A stretch of 30,195 bases of DNA from Candolleomyces eurysporus (GCA_027579435.1 JANBPK010001129.1:1-30195); one strand, 5' to 3'. Counted from the first letter of the stretch, positions 11,019-21,479 are shown. The notes: generated by a model from the letters alone, not told the origin. Numbers and translations are program-made.

Positions 11019-11552
11019 TGTATGGCATTTCCCTCTATAAGTGATCGTATAAATGTGTTTGTCTGGAGTCTGGGTGTTTTGGCACGGTGCCTTTCAATGT
11101 CGTCATGATAAGAATCGGGTGCACACTGTCATTACGGGTGCTTGATGGGTACACTTTCAAACTCATCTCATTCCCAATTGTTCTTGTTCGTTCTTTCTCG
11201 GGTTTCTCGTGGACGATGATCGTGAGGGGTTGGTAAATCCCCGTGTTGACGTCAATATCTGATTGTTTTTGATAACTTGACTCATTCCAGGGTTCCAGGG
11301 CTTTCCGAATGGCTCTCAACTCTATATTTACTCCTCTCCGACCGTTATAGTCAGCCAGTTCTCTGCTTCTGCTGCGCACACTGACGTCGTTTTGAAGTCC
11401 TTTGTCAGCCGATCAGACCCATCCCATTGATCTCAAATCCTATCCATCAGCTTGGCATTGAATTCAACTGCTATAATGTAGATAGTCGCTTAAATTCTTT
11501 TCAAGGAAAACCTCTCATCACCTCCTCTGGCCCCTCGACCCATTGCCGCAAA
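11019..11552. other. Intergenic spacer, 534 bp
   Basis: No supported gene. A 114-codon open frame on the minus strand (11379-11035) has no recognisable domain and lies where the 3' end of the upstream gene and the promoter of the dehydrogenase are expected, so it is not called. Confidence 0.4.
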
Positions 11553-12780
11553 ATGAACGGCCAAAACTCCTCGAAGAAGCAGCTCGTATGGCTCATCACC
11601 GGTATTCTCGTACGACGCGTCAATGCCTCTTTAATTAACGCGTTTTCTAGGTACATCCTCTGGGTTTGGTCGTCGCCTCGTAACTTCAGCCCTGTCTCGT
11701 GGAGATCGAGTCATTGCCACCGCTCGATCTCTCGAAAAGCTCAATCAAGAGCTTTCGGCATGTGGTCTGTCTGAATCTGAAATGCAGAATCTGAGAACTC
11801 TCCAAGTCGACATCACCGCCGGCGAAGCCGTTCTGAAGGAAAAAGCCAATCAAGCCGCTGGCTTCTGGGGTCGCATCGATGTTCTTGTCAATAACGCAGG
11901 TATAATGATTCTCGTATTTGGATTCTGAACGTGGGAAGTAGTAACTCTGGTCAGGTTTCGGTCAACCCGCGCTGGTTGAAGAGGGCGGGTATGCGGTATT
12001 TTACCCCGTGAATGGCACGTTTCGCAACTAATCGCACTCTTCCAGGTCGAAAATCTGCAGAAGGCAGTACGAAGTTAACGTGTTTGGCTTGCTAGACATG
12101 ACTACCGCGACTCTGCCTCACATACGAGCGAGCCAGGGCTACCTAGTGAACATTGGGAGCCGTTCAGCATGGCATACCGAACTTCCGGTAAGACATTTCA
12201 AAATCCTGATATCTTTGGCATAGACTGATATCGTTGATCCACAGGGACTCGGTAGGCAGTTAGTTATTTATCTAACACAAATCCCGGTTGATTTTTCTAT
12301 TCGTCTTCCTAGCCTTCTACGCTTCGTCCAAGGCGGCAGTTCAAGGTGAAGACATCGTCCCTCTTCCTCCTACATGTGCTGATGGCATATTTTAAAGCCC
12401 TTACCGAGACGATGTTCGCTGAACTAACACCACTTGGAGTCAAGGTCTTGCTGGTCGCTCCCGGCGCTTTCCGCACTGAAGGAATCTATGGCGGCCAGTT
12501 TCCAAAGGACAACCTCATTCCCGCTTATGACACCTTGAGAGAGGCTAGCATCAAACGCTTCCTCTCCATTGCAGGCACAGAAAAAGGTGACCCGGACAAA
12601 GCGATGGATTTCCTGGTTGATGTTGTGCGGGGGGAAGGAAAGGCTGCCGGTAGGCCCTGGCCATTGTACCTGACTCTCGGAGAGGACGCTGCAGCGAATG
12701 CCAGGAGCAGGGGTGACAAGGTCATCGCGGATATTGAAAATTGGAAAGACTTGACAGGGAAAGGAGTCCAATTCGACTAG
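11553..12780 (+). CDS. Short-chain dehydrogenase/reductase (classical SDR) with a 7-nt micro-exon
   Basis: Seven exons (11553-11601, 11651-11899, 11955-11988, 12046-12187, 12245-12251, 12313-12345, 12398-12780) give 298 aa, a normal SDR length. Visible are the NAD(P)-binding TGTSSGFGRR (16-25), the ATARSLEKL segment typical of NADPH-type enzymes, VNNAG (96-100), a catalytic Ser near GSRSAWH (148-154) and YASSK (Tyr163, Lys167). The ending LLVAPGAFRTEGIYGG, with a long C-terminal arm, resembles fungal SDRs that act on small carbonyl or hydroxyl substrates. The substrate cannot be inferred. Exon 5 is only GGACTCG, flanked by CACAG and GTAGGC; without it the frame before YASSK breaks, so it must be included. 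All phases fit with it. Confidence 0.88.
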
Positions 12781-12916
12781 TTGGCGTCTTAATCTAGCAA
12801 AGGAATTATTGTGAATATAAACAGTACAGCTGACAGGTCACAGACGACAAGAGGCAACATGGAAAGGTTCGATGTACGCGGTCTATTCTAGGTGTTCTAC
12901 GGCAACTCTGGTTCTC
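12781..12916. other. Short convergent intergenic region
   Basis: These 136 bp separate the 3' ends of the plus-strand SDR and the minus-strand F-box gene. Both transcripts must end here or overlap. No hairpin terminator is expected in a fungus, and none is obvious. Confidence 0.4.
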
Positions 12917-14581
12917 TCATAGGGGTTGCAGGATATTCTTCAAGGATCTCCGTTCTTCCGCGTTCAGCTCCATCAGCCCGCTGAACACGCCGCTCCAATC
13001 CCTCGAGTCGTAACAAAGGCCCATAATCCGGTTGTCTCGGTTCTCGACGAAAGCAAATACCAGCGAGGGAAGACGTGCTCGCAGATACTCGGTGAGGCCC
13101 TGTACGTCTTTCCTATGGATGCAGGCGCATGACGACACGGAAAAGACGGAGATATTTTCGAGCGGCAGAATGTTGGATGATTCATGGTGTGATTCGTAGG
13201 AAGGTACGACGCTTGTGTCGAAATCCAAGGAAAGGCTTTGAAGATTTGGACAGTGCTTTGCAAAGGATTGGAAGGACTGGATGGACGGCTGGCATAAACC
13301 GTCTTCGACGTAGAGTCGGAAGACTTCGAGTCGCGGCCATGCAGATGTCATGGCTTCTACCATTTCGTCCGTCAGATAGGAACATCTGGCGAACTCCAGG
13401 TCGAAGGTTTCCATGCCCCGAATCTGCAACAGCGGGTTTAGCCATATGGGGTCGACCGTCCCCCAGCTGTTGATTTGAAGCTTTGTCAGGCTTCCGAACT
13501 GCTTGTCTGTCACGAAAGACAAGAGTTCGCCGCTGAATTCCGAATCCCAGTCGAACTCTTCTTCATCATCGTATTTTCCGGCGGTGTGATTGAACGCGAT
13601 CGTCTTGAGGGTGTTTGATTGAAGTTGCGACAAGATTTGAACAGCGCCTCTGTTGTATGAGGTAAAGGATAGGTTTTCCAGTGCCGGGAAATTGTGGAAC
13701 GACTCGGTTGGTCCCTTTTCTTCGGCTGCGGACCGTCCGCCAGGAAGACTACCTAGGCCCAGGGTCTTGATATTTGGTAAGGATTCCAACTCCTTGAAAT
13801 ACCCGAGTCCGACGGTAGTGTGGTCAAAGGAAGAGAACGAAAGCCTTTGAAGGTTCTTCAATTCGAGGATATCTTGCATGTTCTGCGTGCTAGGAGACAC
13901 GTCAATTTGAAGTTCTTCGAGGTACGGTGTCCGTTCGGGGAGTAGGGAGATGAGGTTCCAGGCCGGGGGGTGGGGACCATAGCTGTCGCTTTTACGAACT
14001 ATTCTTACGCACTTCAAGGATCGTGCGAGAAGCATTGATCCGTATTCGCAGGAAGGCCTAACGCAAAGCGTCTGGAGATGTGGAACCAGGGGTTGATTTC
14101 CTCTGAAGAGGCATATCTGGAGGAGCACTGAGGAATGAATGCCGTGGCGCGAAGCATTCTTCTGAGTAGGCAGGATGCACTTGACTAGCTTGGCAAAGAA
14201 GTCAAAGCGGGTGAAGTGTTCCTTCCGCAAAGATTTGATCAAAATCTGAAGAAAGATATCTTATTAGCGACCATTCACTCGCACACAAAGCGCAAGGGCA
14301 CCACGACTCACCCACTGCTTTAGTGTAACATCGAGTTGCAATGAGGGAATCAACCTTAGGAGAGGAGCGATCCCATCTATCGTCGACCAAAGAACCGGCA
14401 AGGCACATCGGGCCATGTTTCTGCTCGTCAGCGCTGCATAATAGAGCGCTCTCCTCTTCTCTCTACCGGAGACTAGGTCCTCTGGCGAGAGAGTCATCCG
14501 GCGTCCAGTATTTGGTGGGAAGACGCAGAAATTCTGCAATATCAAGTCTAGAAGTTCTGGGATTTGTAGTACAGTGTGCAT
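12917..14581 (-). CDS. F-box protein with leucine-rich-repeat-like region (532 aa)
   Basis: Two exons on the minus strand (14581-14312 and 14245-12917) are joined by a 66-nt intron in phase 0. The N-terminus MHTVLQIPELLDLILQNF, followed by ALYYAALTSRNMARCALPVLWSTI, is a typical fungal F-box with its ALTSR and LWSTI motifs. The following 440 residues contain irregular Leu-rich segments such as LENLSFTSYNRGAVQIL, LTKLQINSWGT and LEVFRLYVEDG, consistent with LRR-type substrate recognition. It probably acts as an adaptor of an SCF ubiquitin ligase; its target is unknown. The start at 14581 is chosen because the F-box begins there; an upstream in-frame ATG exists at 14668. It is convergent with the SDR gene and not obviously related to the F-box-like gene at 6170. 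Confidence 0.85.
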
Positions 14582-14812
14582 TCTGGGAGGTGGAACGTGG
14601 TACGAGATAAGGTGCGCATTGAGGCAGCTGGCATGAAGTGGAACCTTAAGCCAAATTCGTGAGCTCATCTGTCCAAGCAAGGACAAATAGCGCGTCGCGT
14701 CGCGCTAATTTCACGATGCTTACGAACGCCAAGGATTCCCAATCTCACAGTCCCCAAAAAATTGGACAATAATTCATAAGAAGTATAATTGAAACGAAGG
14801 CGAAAATTGCTC

Positions 14813-15114
14813 CTAGTCAACCGCGAGTTCGCGCTGTTTTCCTAAGAAGAGCGAATCTATCAATATCGCACTAGTCTCTTCATCTATCATTCCAACGCCG
14901 CTCCTGGACATTACCTTCCATCTTGGGCATCCGGAGAAGTTTTGGAGGCAAGTTTTTCTATATCCAAGTCGTGGGTGCTTGTGAGGTGCTGCAGAATTTC
15001 TAAGAGGCGCATGCCCGACTCCGGTAAGTTCTGGAGTCTGGAGAACTGTGAAATGCGATGGTGGAGATGGTTCAATAACGAGGGACGACAGTGGGGGGGC
15101 AAGAATGTAAGCAT
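14813..15114 (-). other. Possible small minus-strand coding segment, unrecognised
   Basis: An open stretch ends in LPESGMRLLEILQHLTST and DIEKLASKTSPDAQDG, and a neighbouring frame ends in AILIDSLFLGKQRELAVD before a stop at 14819-14821. Both have protein-like composition, and a GTAATG at the end of the first could be a splice donor. No clean splice join was found, and no family is recognised. It may be the 3' end of a small gene or a relic. Confidence 0.25.
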
Positions 15115-15321
15115 GTTGATTCAACTGGGAAAAGCTATAAAGAGCTAGCTACTAGATATATGTAGGGAGCTCCAACCCGGAGCTTGACTCGCGCACGGAC
15201 TCGCGACGGACCAACGGACTTAACCATCACAGAGGAGACATCATTAGTGCACCGAATTTGAGGACTTATCGCGCGAGAATTGGGGTAAAGCCAACAGATA
15301 AGAGTCTGAGGAATCAATTGG

Positions 15322-16460
15322 CGTTGATTTTGTCGGCCCACTTCCCGAATCGAAGGATCGTGATGCCTCTTATGACTCAGTTACTGTCATAATCGACTTG
15401 CTGACTGGTATGGTACACCTCGTACCTAGTCGGACAAATTATACAGCCCGTCAAGTCACTGAACTGATCTTCGCCGAAGTATACAAGCACCACGGCCTAC
15501 CGCACTCTATTGTAAGTGATCGTGATGTACTGTTCACGAGCTTATTTTGGTAGCACTTACATGAGCTCATTGGTAATCGACTCAACATGTCGAGCGCCTA
15601 TCATCCCGAGTCCGACGGTTCAACGGAACGCGCCAATCGTACCATCACGCAAATGCTGCGTCAGTGCATCAGCCCCAACCAAAAGGACTGGGTATTGAAA
15701 CTTCCTGCCATCGAATTCGCTGTCAACTCCGCTAGATCTGAGAGTACCGGCTACGCACCAATGTTCCTGGACACCGGAAGAATGCCGCGATCGTTCATCT
15801 GGAACTCAGCAACCAAGACCGAGTACCCTGGAGTTCGAGTGTTTGCGCAACGACTGAAGTCCGCCATCATGGCTGCACATGACAGTATCCTAGCGGCGCG
15901 TGTCAAATAGACCAGAACCGCGAATAGGCGCCGGCAGATAACTCCTTTCAAGGAAGGAGATCTCATCTACATCTCTTTGCAGAATATCAGCGTTCCAAAG
16001 GGTCTGGCTCGAAAACTTGTACCTAAGTTCATTGGCCCTTATCCCATCTTGAAGGACTTCGGAAACAACTCATATCGCATTGGGTTATCTCAGAATCTGT
16101 GCAAACGAGGAGTTCATGATGTGTTTCATTCCTCAAAGCTTTGAATTCATGTACCGAACGATGATCGACTGTTTCCTGGTCGGTCTGACAACCAAATTTG
16201 GCAAGCAGAAGACCCTGAACAAGAATGGGCAGTCAGCCGAATTAATTCTCATACAGGGTCGAAAGATAATGCACTGTTTGAAGTGGTGTGGAAGGTTGGG
16301 GACAGTACCTGGTTCCCTACTCGAAAATTTCGCATCTAACCACTTTGGATCAATATTTCGAGGCTCTTGGTATTTCCAGAGGCGATGAAACCTTTCATCT
16401 GAACGCTCTCGCCTTCACTGGCAACGGTACCCTAACACTCAATCACCTGCCCTTTTGAGC
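15322..16460 (+). pseudogene. Ty3/gypsy retrotransposon fragment: integrase and pol C-terminus, decayed
   Basis: The translated plus strand shows an integrase core: SIGVDFVGPLP (first Asp), IVSDRD (second Asp) and SAYHPESDGSTERANRT (catalytic Glu). Then come IEFAVNSARSESTGYAP and the SH3-like C-terminal GDLIYISLQN and KFIGPYPILKDFGNNSYRI. The frame is broken by TAG at 15551, TAG at 15908 and TGA at 16142, and by a one-base loss near 16317 after WFP. After it the pol C-terminus resumes in another frame (KISHLTTLDQYFEALG). Everything upstream of the integrase (gag, protease, reverse transcriptase, RNase H, zinc domain) is missing, so this is a 5'-truncated, dead copy. A low-complexity Ser/Thr-rich frame (16455-16736) may be its degraded tail. 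Confidence 0.9.
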
Positions 16461-16831
16461 ATCAGCCTTCAAGACTTCACCGAAGCCGGCTCCAGCAACT
16501 CCATCGACATGCTTATTGACGGAAATCAAAGCCTCGATAATTCCCTATTGGACTTTGCCGCTGCCTTTGAGCCGGAGGACACCTCTACTTCCACTTCTAC
16601 CTCTGCTTCCACCTCTACCACGGCCCCTACCACTACCACTGCCGATTACTTTAATTTTATACCCATCTTCGTACGTTTGGATTCGCTTTTAGGCTTTTGT
16701 TTCTATTTCTCGATGCATCTTTACGGCCCACCATAGCTCGATATCCACGCTCTTTGATTCGCGTCTCTGTTATTTTTATCTTTATCTACTTAGAATCGGG
16801 AAACTATTCCTTTAAATAGTTGGAGGGCGTG

Positions 16832-17045
16832 TGTAGCGGCTGCGAATATCTTTCCTCCTCTTAGATATGACTAATCGTCGGACTTCTAAATATCTCTATA
16901 TACTGCGCTGTCACAGATACCGACACTCGCTAGCTTACCCAGAATACGATAGCACTCAAACAGTCTATCCTCTCGTGTGAGCTCTTCGTGTGTCGAGACT
17001 AGCCATCCTACGACAGCTCTTCGCCACAGTTTGTCATTTCCTACA
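16832..17045 (+). repeat. Putative 3' LTR of the Ty3/gypsy fragment
   Basis: The segment starts TGTAG and ends CTACA, the inverted termini expected of an LTR. It follows a purine-rich TGGAGGG that could be the polypurine tract, lies directly after the pol remnant, and holds a TATATAC box-like site. It is 214 bp long. No matching 5' LTR is present in the window, so ends and target duplication cannot be confirmed. Confidence 0.65.
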
Positions 17046-17815
17046 GCATCATAGTTGTGTTAAATGACCACCATAGATTATTAGAGCTCGACTTTGGACG
17101 CACCATTTGATTTCCTGCCTCCTGCATGTCCGTGTGTTGAATCCCTTGCATTTTGTTTAGCTCAGTGGACTGATTGCCATATGTTAGCTGACAAGATTCA
17201 GAGTAAACTCGCAAACACCAAAGATTTACATCATTCGTCTCTGGTTCTTCACGACCGGAATCATCGAGGGATTGGGGTGCCTTGAGCTCATTCAGAAGCG
17301 ACACAGTCACAGACTCCTCAGCAGACCAAGCACCAGCCATATCCATATTACTTATGCTCTCGCCCTGTGAGTCTGGATCAATCTAGGGCAAACGAAAGAC
17401 TCGATGAGAGTTGACAGAGGGACAGGACGATAACAGCCATACGTCTCCGGAATCGTTACATGGCCGTTTCGCAGACCGTCCTGGTAGGTCCAGCTCGTTA
17501 TCCAACGCCTCTTCCATGTCCTGAGAACTGCTTGGCCCTTTTCGCTTCAGGGAGCAATCGCCTGCAAGCTCTTGTCCCTGCATATCGGATTGAGGAGGCG
17601 ATTGAAGGGGTTTGGGGATGGGAATTGGCTGGAGAGGATGTTGTTGGTGTTGGTGAATTCCAATTACTGAGGCATGTTGAGCCTGTCTCTCTCGCTGGGC
17701 TCGATGGACACGGAGGGTTTTCTTTGTTCGCCATTTTCCGTGACAACGATCACAGGTGCACCAGACCTTTTCTTCCTCAGAGGTGCGCTTCCGACTGTTC
17801 CGAGAGCTTACTGCA
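17041..17815 (-). pseudogene. N-terminal part of a Tnp2 (CACTA) or KDZ-type transposase-element gene, cut by the LTR
   Basis: Read on the minus strand, the frame opens near 17815 with SRNSRKRTSEEEKVWCTCDRC, then HGKWRTKKTLRVH. A Cys cluster followed by a TRR/TKK..H stretch is familiar from the N-termini of Tnp2- and KDZ-type transposon genes in Agaricomycetes. A Gln/Pro-rich linker follows, then EEALDNELDLPGRSAKRP. A single in-frame TAG at 17385-17383 breaks it (CAG to TAG would explain it), and the frame continues through NMDMAGAWSAEESV until a TAG at 17043-17041. That last stop lies inside the CTACA end of the LTR, so the retrotransposon junction truncates the gene. The catalytic part is absent. 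The first exon and start codon were not found. Confidence 0.55.
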
Positions 17816-17849
17816 GTACTTATAGCAAAGAGTCTGTTATATTAGAGGT

Positions 17850-18447
17850 TTCGAGGAGCAAGGGTAGCTGGGAGAAGACGGAGAGACAGCGCGACGCGTT
17901 CGGAACCTTCGACTCCAATGCTAGTCACATGATTGACGCGATCCTCCATGATTTGGCTGCTCAACCAACGCTAACCACCCTCGACTTTGCAATCATCTAC
18001 CATCTGCAGATCACAGCAGAATTTTGAAGTTCTTCTCAAGGACGGAAAACACCTGACTGTAAGTCACTGCTCCACTGCAGAAAAATGCATTTTTCACAAC
18101 ATTTAGCATACAGTTGCAGAATTTTGCAAACCCTGTTCTCGCTAGGGATGAACTTTAACCGGAGTTTTTGCTGATGGGGGACACCAGTGTAGATAATGTG
18201 GAGGAGCCTGGGGAGGCATTGTCGCAGTAGGCGACATTCGAAGGAGCTGTACTTTGATCACAACGAATCTACCTGCGTTGCTTATTGGTCATCAGTCTTT
18301 TCCCACAGACCTTCTCACAGGTCGGACCATGGACCGACACATTGGATCGTTGCGACACACTGGCATGCGACCAATCAAGTTGGTCGGTTGGTCGGACCAG
18401 GGACCCTGGGTCACACCAACACCGCGTGGCGCAGCTGACCCCCCCGT
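17850..18447. other. No supported gene; short palindromes
   Basis: Open frames here have no recognisable protein features. Two near-perfect palindromes stand out: GTCGGACCATGGACCGAC at 18321-18338 and CCAGGGACCCTGG at 18397-18409, each with a single unpaired or mismatched A. They lie within a GGTCGG-rich stretch. Confidence 0.35.
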
Positions 18448-19088
18448 ATGTCTCGCTGCAGGCCTACCGATACTATCATCTTCACATCTCCTGCCTCCGC
18501 ACGAACTGTCAACGTGCAAACTGATGAGAACTATGCACCTCTTCCGAAGAAGTCCCGCAAAGCGTCTCGAAAGGATGTGGCATCCACGCTAAAGATGAAC
18601 GATCACCCCACGGGCTATTGCCTATGCCGCCGTTCAGGTATGCCGCATCGCTCCTCATGCTTGACGTCAAATTCATTTTTCTCCAAATTAGCTCCTGTTT
18701 GCTCTCAGCAGTGCCCCTCATTGGACTGATGACCGACCATGAAGGGCTCGATTTCAGGAATGTGTATTACCACATTGTCGACTTTGAAATGTCGACGATG
18801 ATCCAGAATCAAAGAAGATGATGCAGGATCTATTGAAATGGTGGAATAGGTATGTGTTAGTCTCCACATTAGTTGCCACGTACTCATTCTTCTCACAGAC
18901 AAATATTCCCCGAAGCGCAGTCGTCTCGGTCGGGGCCACTGCACGCAAGCCGCTTGAGGAACAGAGAGCAGCGCGTCGTGCTAGGGCTGCGCTTTCCGAC
19001 CACAACTAGTAGTTCTCCACCTGCACGTATCCCTCCTAGCAATATCGATCTTGTTTGCTGTCCTATGTATTGGTCTGCTATCCTTTGA
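18448..19088 (+). pseudogene. Decayed spliced gene of unknown family
   Basis: Three coding-like pieces are visible. The first (about 18448-18640) reads RTVNVQTDENYAPLPKKSRK and ends GYCLCRRS before a GTATGC donor-like site. The second reads GLDFRNVYYHIVDFE around 18745-18790. The third, after a one-base frame change, reads DDDPESKKMMQDLLKWWN and continues across a 49-nt intron (18850-18898) as RQIFPEAQSSRSG to a stop at 19088. The 'YYHIVDF...DLLKWWNRQIFPEA' pattern resembles unnamed basidiomycete protein families found near transposons; I cannot name it with confidence. Confidence 0.4.
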
Positions 19089-19418
19089 GCCATGGCACCT
19101 GCTTCCCAACGTGAGACGCGGTTGCAGCTAGGCTGGCATCGACCACCAGTATTCTAGGACAGGGTGACGCAGCAGCATTGGGTTACTTACTTGGAATGCA
19201 TATTCAATTGTTGCACAACCTCATAATCTACAAAATCCTTGCACACGATCGTAACTATCTCCAACCTGCGGCGAGGTTGCAGCAGATTGCAAGATGCCAC
19301 CGTCAGTGTGAGATCGGCACAGCATCAGGAGGCGTTGTGCTACCTACCTCGTAACGCTTGTAATACCTGATTTCGTGTCCATGGAACCCCTCGCAAGATT
19401 TCTCATAATTTACCGACG
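19089..19418. other. Spacer with no recognisable gene
   Basis: Nothing on either strand shows a conserved motif or plausible exon chain. It borders the first copy of the 246-bp repeat. Confidence 0.35.
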
Positions 19419-19664
19419 TGGCATTTCGGAGTCGAGTGCCTTTTGTATGTAGCCTTGTGGACCCCGAAACGGCGCATTGGATCCTGGCCTCCAGGCAAAG
19501 GCCAGATCCCCAAATGCGCGAGCCAGGGATATTTTTCGAGCGCGAGCGTGTCGAAAGGGGATGGAGCATCCGATGTGTTTTCAGGGTGGAAATGATTGCC
19601 ACCGAAAGAAGAGAACCCGTTTGGAGGGTTACAAATTTGCAGTCCTGCCTCTTCTCGCACCATC
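19419..19664 (-). repeat. Direct repeat copy R1 (5'-flank of the duplicated fungal gene)
   Basis: This 246-bp segment is nearly identical to 20067-20313, about 649 bp further right and in the same orientation. It carries the promoter-side sequence of the minus-strand gene at 19971-19663, but here it has no gene body after it. Its right end fuses directly to the 3' side of that gene, so it is the start of an incomplete second tandem unit. Confidence 0.85.
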
Positions 19665-19971
19665 ACCCAGCGACGCAATCCAGAGTAAACTTGACCTCGC
19701 GAGGCTTCATCGTAACACCGGGGTGGTAGGGCAAGGGCGGTGAGAGGACGTAGCACCACTCTCCGTCGCGACGAATCCCTGGTACGGACGGGGGGCCGGT
19801 GAAGGCTTCCCGGGTCGCGGTGACCTTGGGATAATACTCCGCAAGCTCGACGATGACCACTGCAATCTCTGCTGGCACAAAGTTGAGCAGTTGTCGCCGA
19901 ACAGCGAAGACGTCCTCGATTGAGGGGGTGTACATGGGTTTGGCAGTGGAGGGGGAGGGGATGGTGGACAT
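19663..19971 (-). pseudogene. Fungal-specific hypothetical protein, N-terminal domain, truncated (copy A)
   Basis: The frame begins MSTIPSPSTAKPMYTPSIED and includes VPAEIAVVIVELAEYYPKVT and SPPLPYHPGVTMKPREVKF. It ends TLDCVAG followed by TGA at 19665-19663. The family is common in Agaricomycetes: a short N-terminal helical 'PxELVxxIxxxAEYWP' domain followed by a 'REVxFxxxSxDQGW' domain. Its function is unknown, and an F-box-like role has been guessed for similar N-termini. Here the gene stops just where R1 begins, so the remaining domain was lost in the duplication and the stop codon comes from the junction. A second copy lies at 21668 in opposite orientation. Confidence 0.6.
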
Positions 19972-20066
19972 GGTGAGTGTGCAAGACAGAACGTCGAACG
20001 GTTTATGAGGCCGGTTGAGGTGGTGCGAATAGTGGGGATGCTACGTCGTAATCCCTGAGGGGGTGT

Positions 20067-20313
20067 TGGCATTTCGGAGTCGTGCCGCCTTTTGTATGCA
20101 GCCTTGTGGACCCCGAAACGGCGCAATGGATCCTGACCTCCAGGCAAAGGCCAGATCCCCAAAAGCGCGAGCCAGGGATATTTTTCGAGCGCGAGCGTGT
20201 CGAGAGGGGATGGAGCATCCGATGTGTTTTCAGGGTGGAAATGATTGCCACCGAAAGAAGAGAGCCCGTTTGGAGGGTTACAAATTTGCAGTCCTGCCTC
20301 TTCTCGCACCATC
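20067..20313 (-). repeat. Direct repeat copy R2 (5'-flank of copy A)
   Basis: This is the partner of R1, with a few single-base differences (for example TGTATG/TGTATGC and GCGCAT/GCGCAA). In the minus orientation it leads into the start codon of copy A about 95 bp further on, with a TACAAAAGG box-like sequence near its end, so it probably contained the promoter. Confidence 0.85.
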
Positions 20314-20468
20314 CAGTGTTGTGGGCTCGACTCAGTCGTTTGGGCGGTGTTGCGCAGCGTATGGCGCGGTAGTGGCAAGAGGCAAGAGGGTAGCCGGTAG
20401 TGATCGCCGGACGTCACCAAAACGGAAATGCTATTGGCACCGCATCGGGTCTCTCTCTTCCTGCTACC

Positions 20469-21240
20469 ATGTTCAAGACTGCGGCGAGCAAACTCGCCCA
20501 CAACACTACGCTGCTGGCTCTGGGTGGCAACAAAGATCTTCGATTTCTTCAGGACCTTATCACGGCCGAAAAGACAGTGATCATTGCGTATGTCGCATGT
20601 TATGAATGCTGTCGTGTGCTAACTAACCCTCGCTTCGCTTCGATAAAGCTTGCAGAAATTAGGTGCGGACTATTCCAAGGCGGCAGAGGCGTTGAGGGCA
20701 TGGGGACAAGCAGAGGGAGATGATCTAGGGGTGAGTTCAAACATCTGACCAAAAGTAGCTCGGGGGCAACCTACCGCAAGGTCCTGTCTCCTGATCGACT
20801 TTTAGACTCTGTTTCGTTCAGGGTACTGATTGCCTGTCCCAACAGGACATACTCAGCACTCCTTGCGCAGTTCTCCGCAGCCTCTCTCAACATGTGCGAC
20901 CCACAACCACATTATCCACGAAACGCTGAAATCTATCCGAACTCAAGACGAAGCGCGACAATCCACCGCAAGGACGCTGCCAAGAAACTTAGCAAGATGG
21001 CCCTTGAGCATGAGCACCTAGACGTACAAATCGAACTGCTCCATAGCCTCCAAGATGAAATCCGGAGTCTCGATTCGGAAATCATATTCCAAGTGTGCAT
21101 CCGCACATATATGGCTCGGGTTCAAATTCGGCAGAATACTCGAGTGCGAAAGGGGACGACCGTTGGTGAATATGATAAACTGTTTGTCTCTGAAATCTCT
21201 GAAGAGATCACACGGCGGACATGCCAGGATCAATGGACTG
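20469..21240 (+). pseudogene. PIL1: Eisosome core protein Pil1/Lsp1 pseudogene
   Basis: Exon 1 (20469-20587) reads MFKTAASKLAHNTTLLALGG, then NKDLRFLQDLITAEKTVI. Exon 2 (20649-20730) gives LQKLGADYSKAAEALRAWGQ, then AEGDDLG. Both match the start of the BAR-domain protein Pil1/Lsp1, which shapes eisosome furrows at the fungal plasma membrane. The third exon (from about 20846) shows LLAQFSAA, ATHNHIIHETLKSIRTQDEA, AAKKLSKMALEHEHLDVQIE, LLHSLQDEIRSLDSEI, WLGFKFGRILEC and TTVGEYDKLFVSEISEEIT in different frames. At least four frameshifts and the lack of a C-terminus make it a dead copy. It presumably duplicates a functional gene elsewhere. It lies between the two opposite copies of the fungal gene. 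Confidence 0.88.
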
Positions 21241-21278
21241 GTGAGCGATGCGGTTAGCGGCGTTGGTCAGATTGGACT

Positions 21279-21402
21279 TTGTACCACCGAACCGCACAAT
21301 GATCCTCAAAAGCGCAAGTCAGGGATTTTTTTCGAGCACGAGCGTGTCAAATGGGGATGGGGCATCCGATGCGTTTTCAGGGTGGAAGCGATAGGGCCAG
21401 CA
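21279..21402 (-). repeat. Third, diverged copy of the 246-bp repeat (R3)
   Basis: The stretch from CCGAACCGCACAATGATCCT to TTTTCAGGGTGGAAGCGATA matches R1/R2 in the same orientation, with scattered substitutions (for example CGAGCACGAGCGTGTC against CGAGCGCGAGCGTGTC) and an internal deletion. It carries no gene body. Confidence 0.7.
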
Positions 21403-21479
21403 TGTGTGGTCCTGAACCCCGATCAGAAGGGCGTTAATTAGCGGGAGCATGTTCATACTTTGGAATCCTCCGAAGAAAC

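Noticed and set aside
11035..11379. 114-codon open frame on the minus strand
   Set aside because: No motif, no splice partner, and it lies in the expected 3' end and promoter space of two well-supported plus-strand genes.
15162..15330. Possible 5' LTR beginning TGTAGGGAGCTCC
   Set aside because: It shares only TGTAG with the 3' LTR at 16832; the sequences differ after that, so it cannot be its partner.
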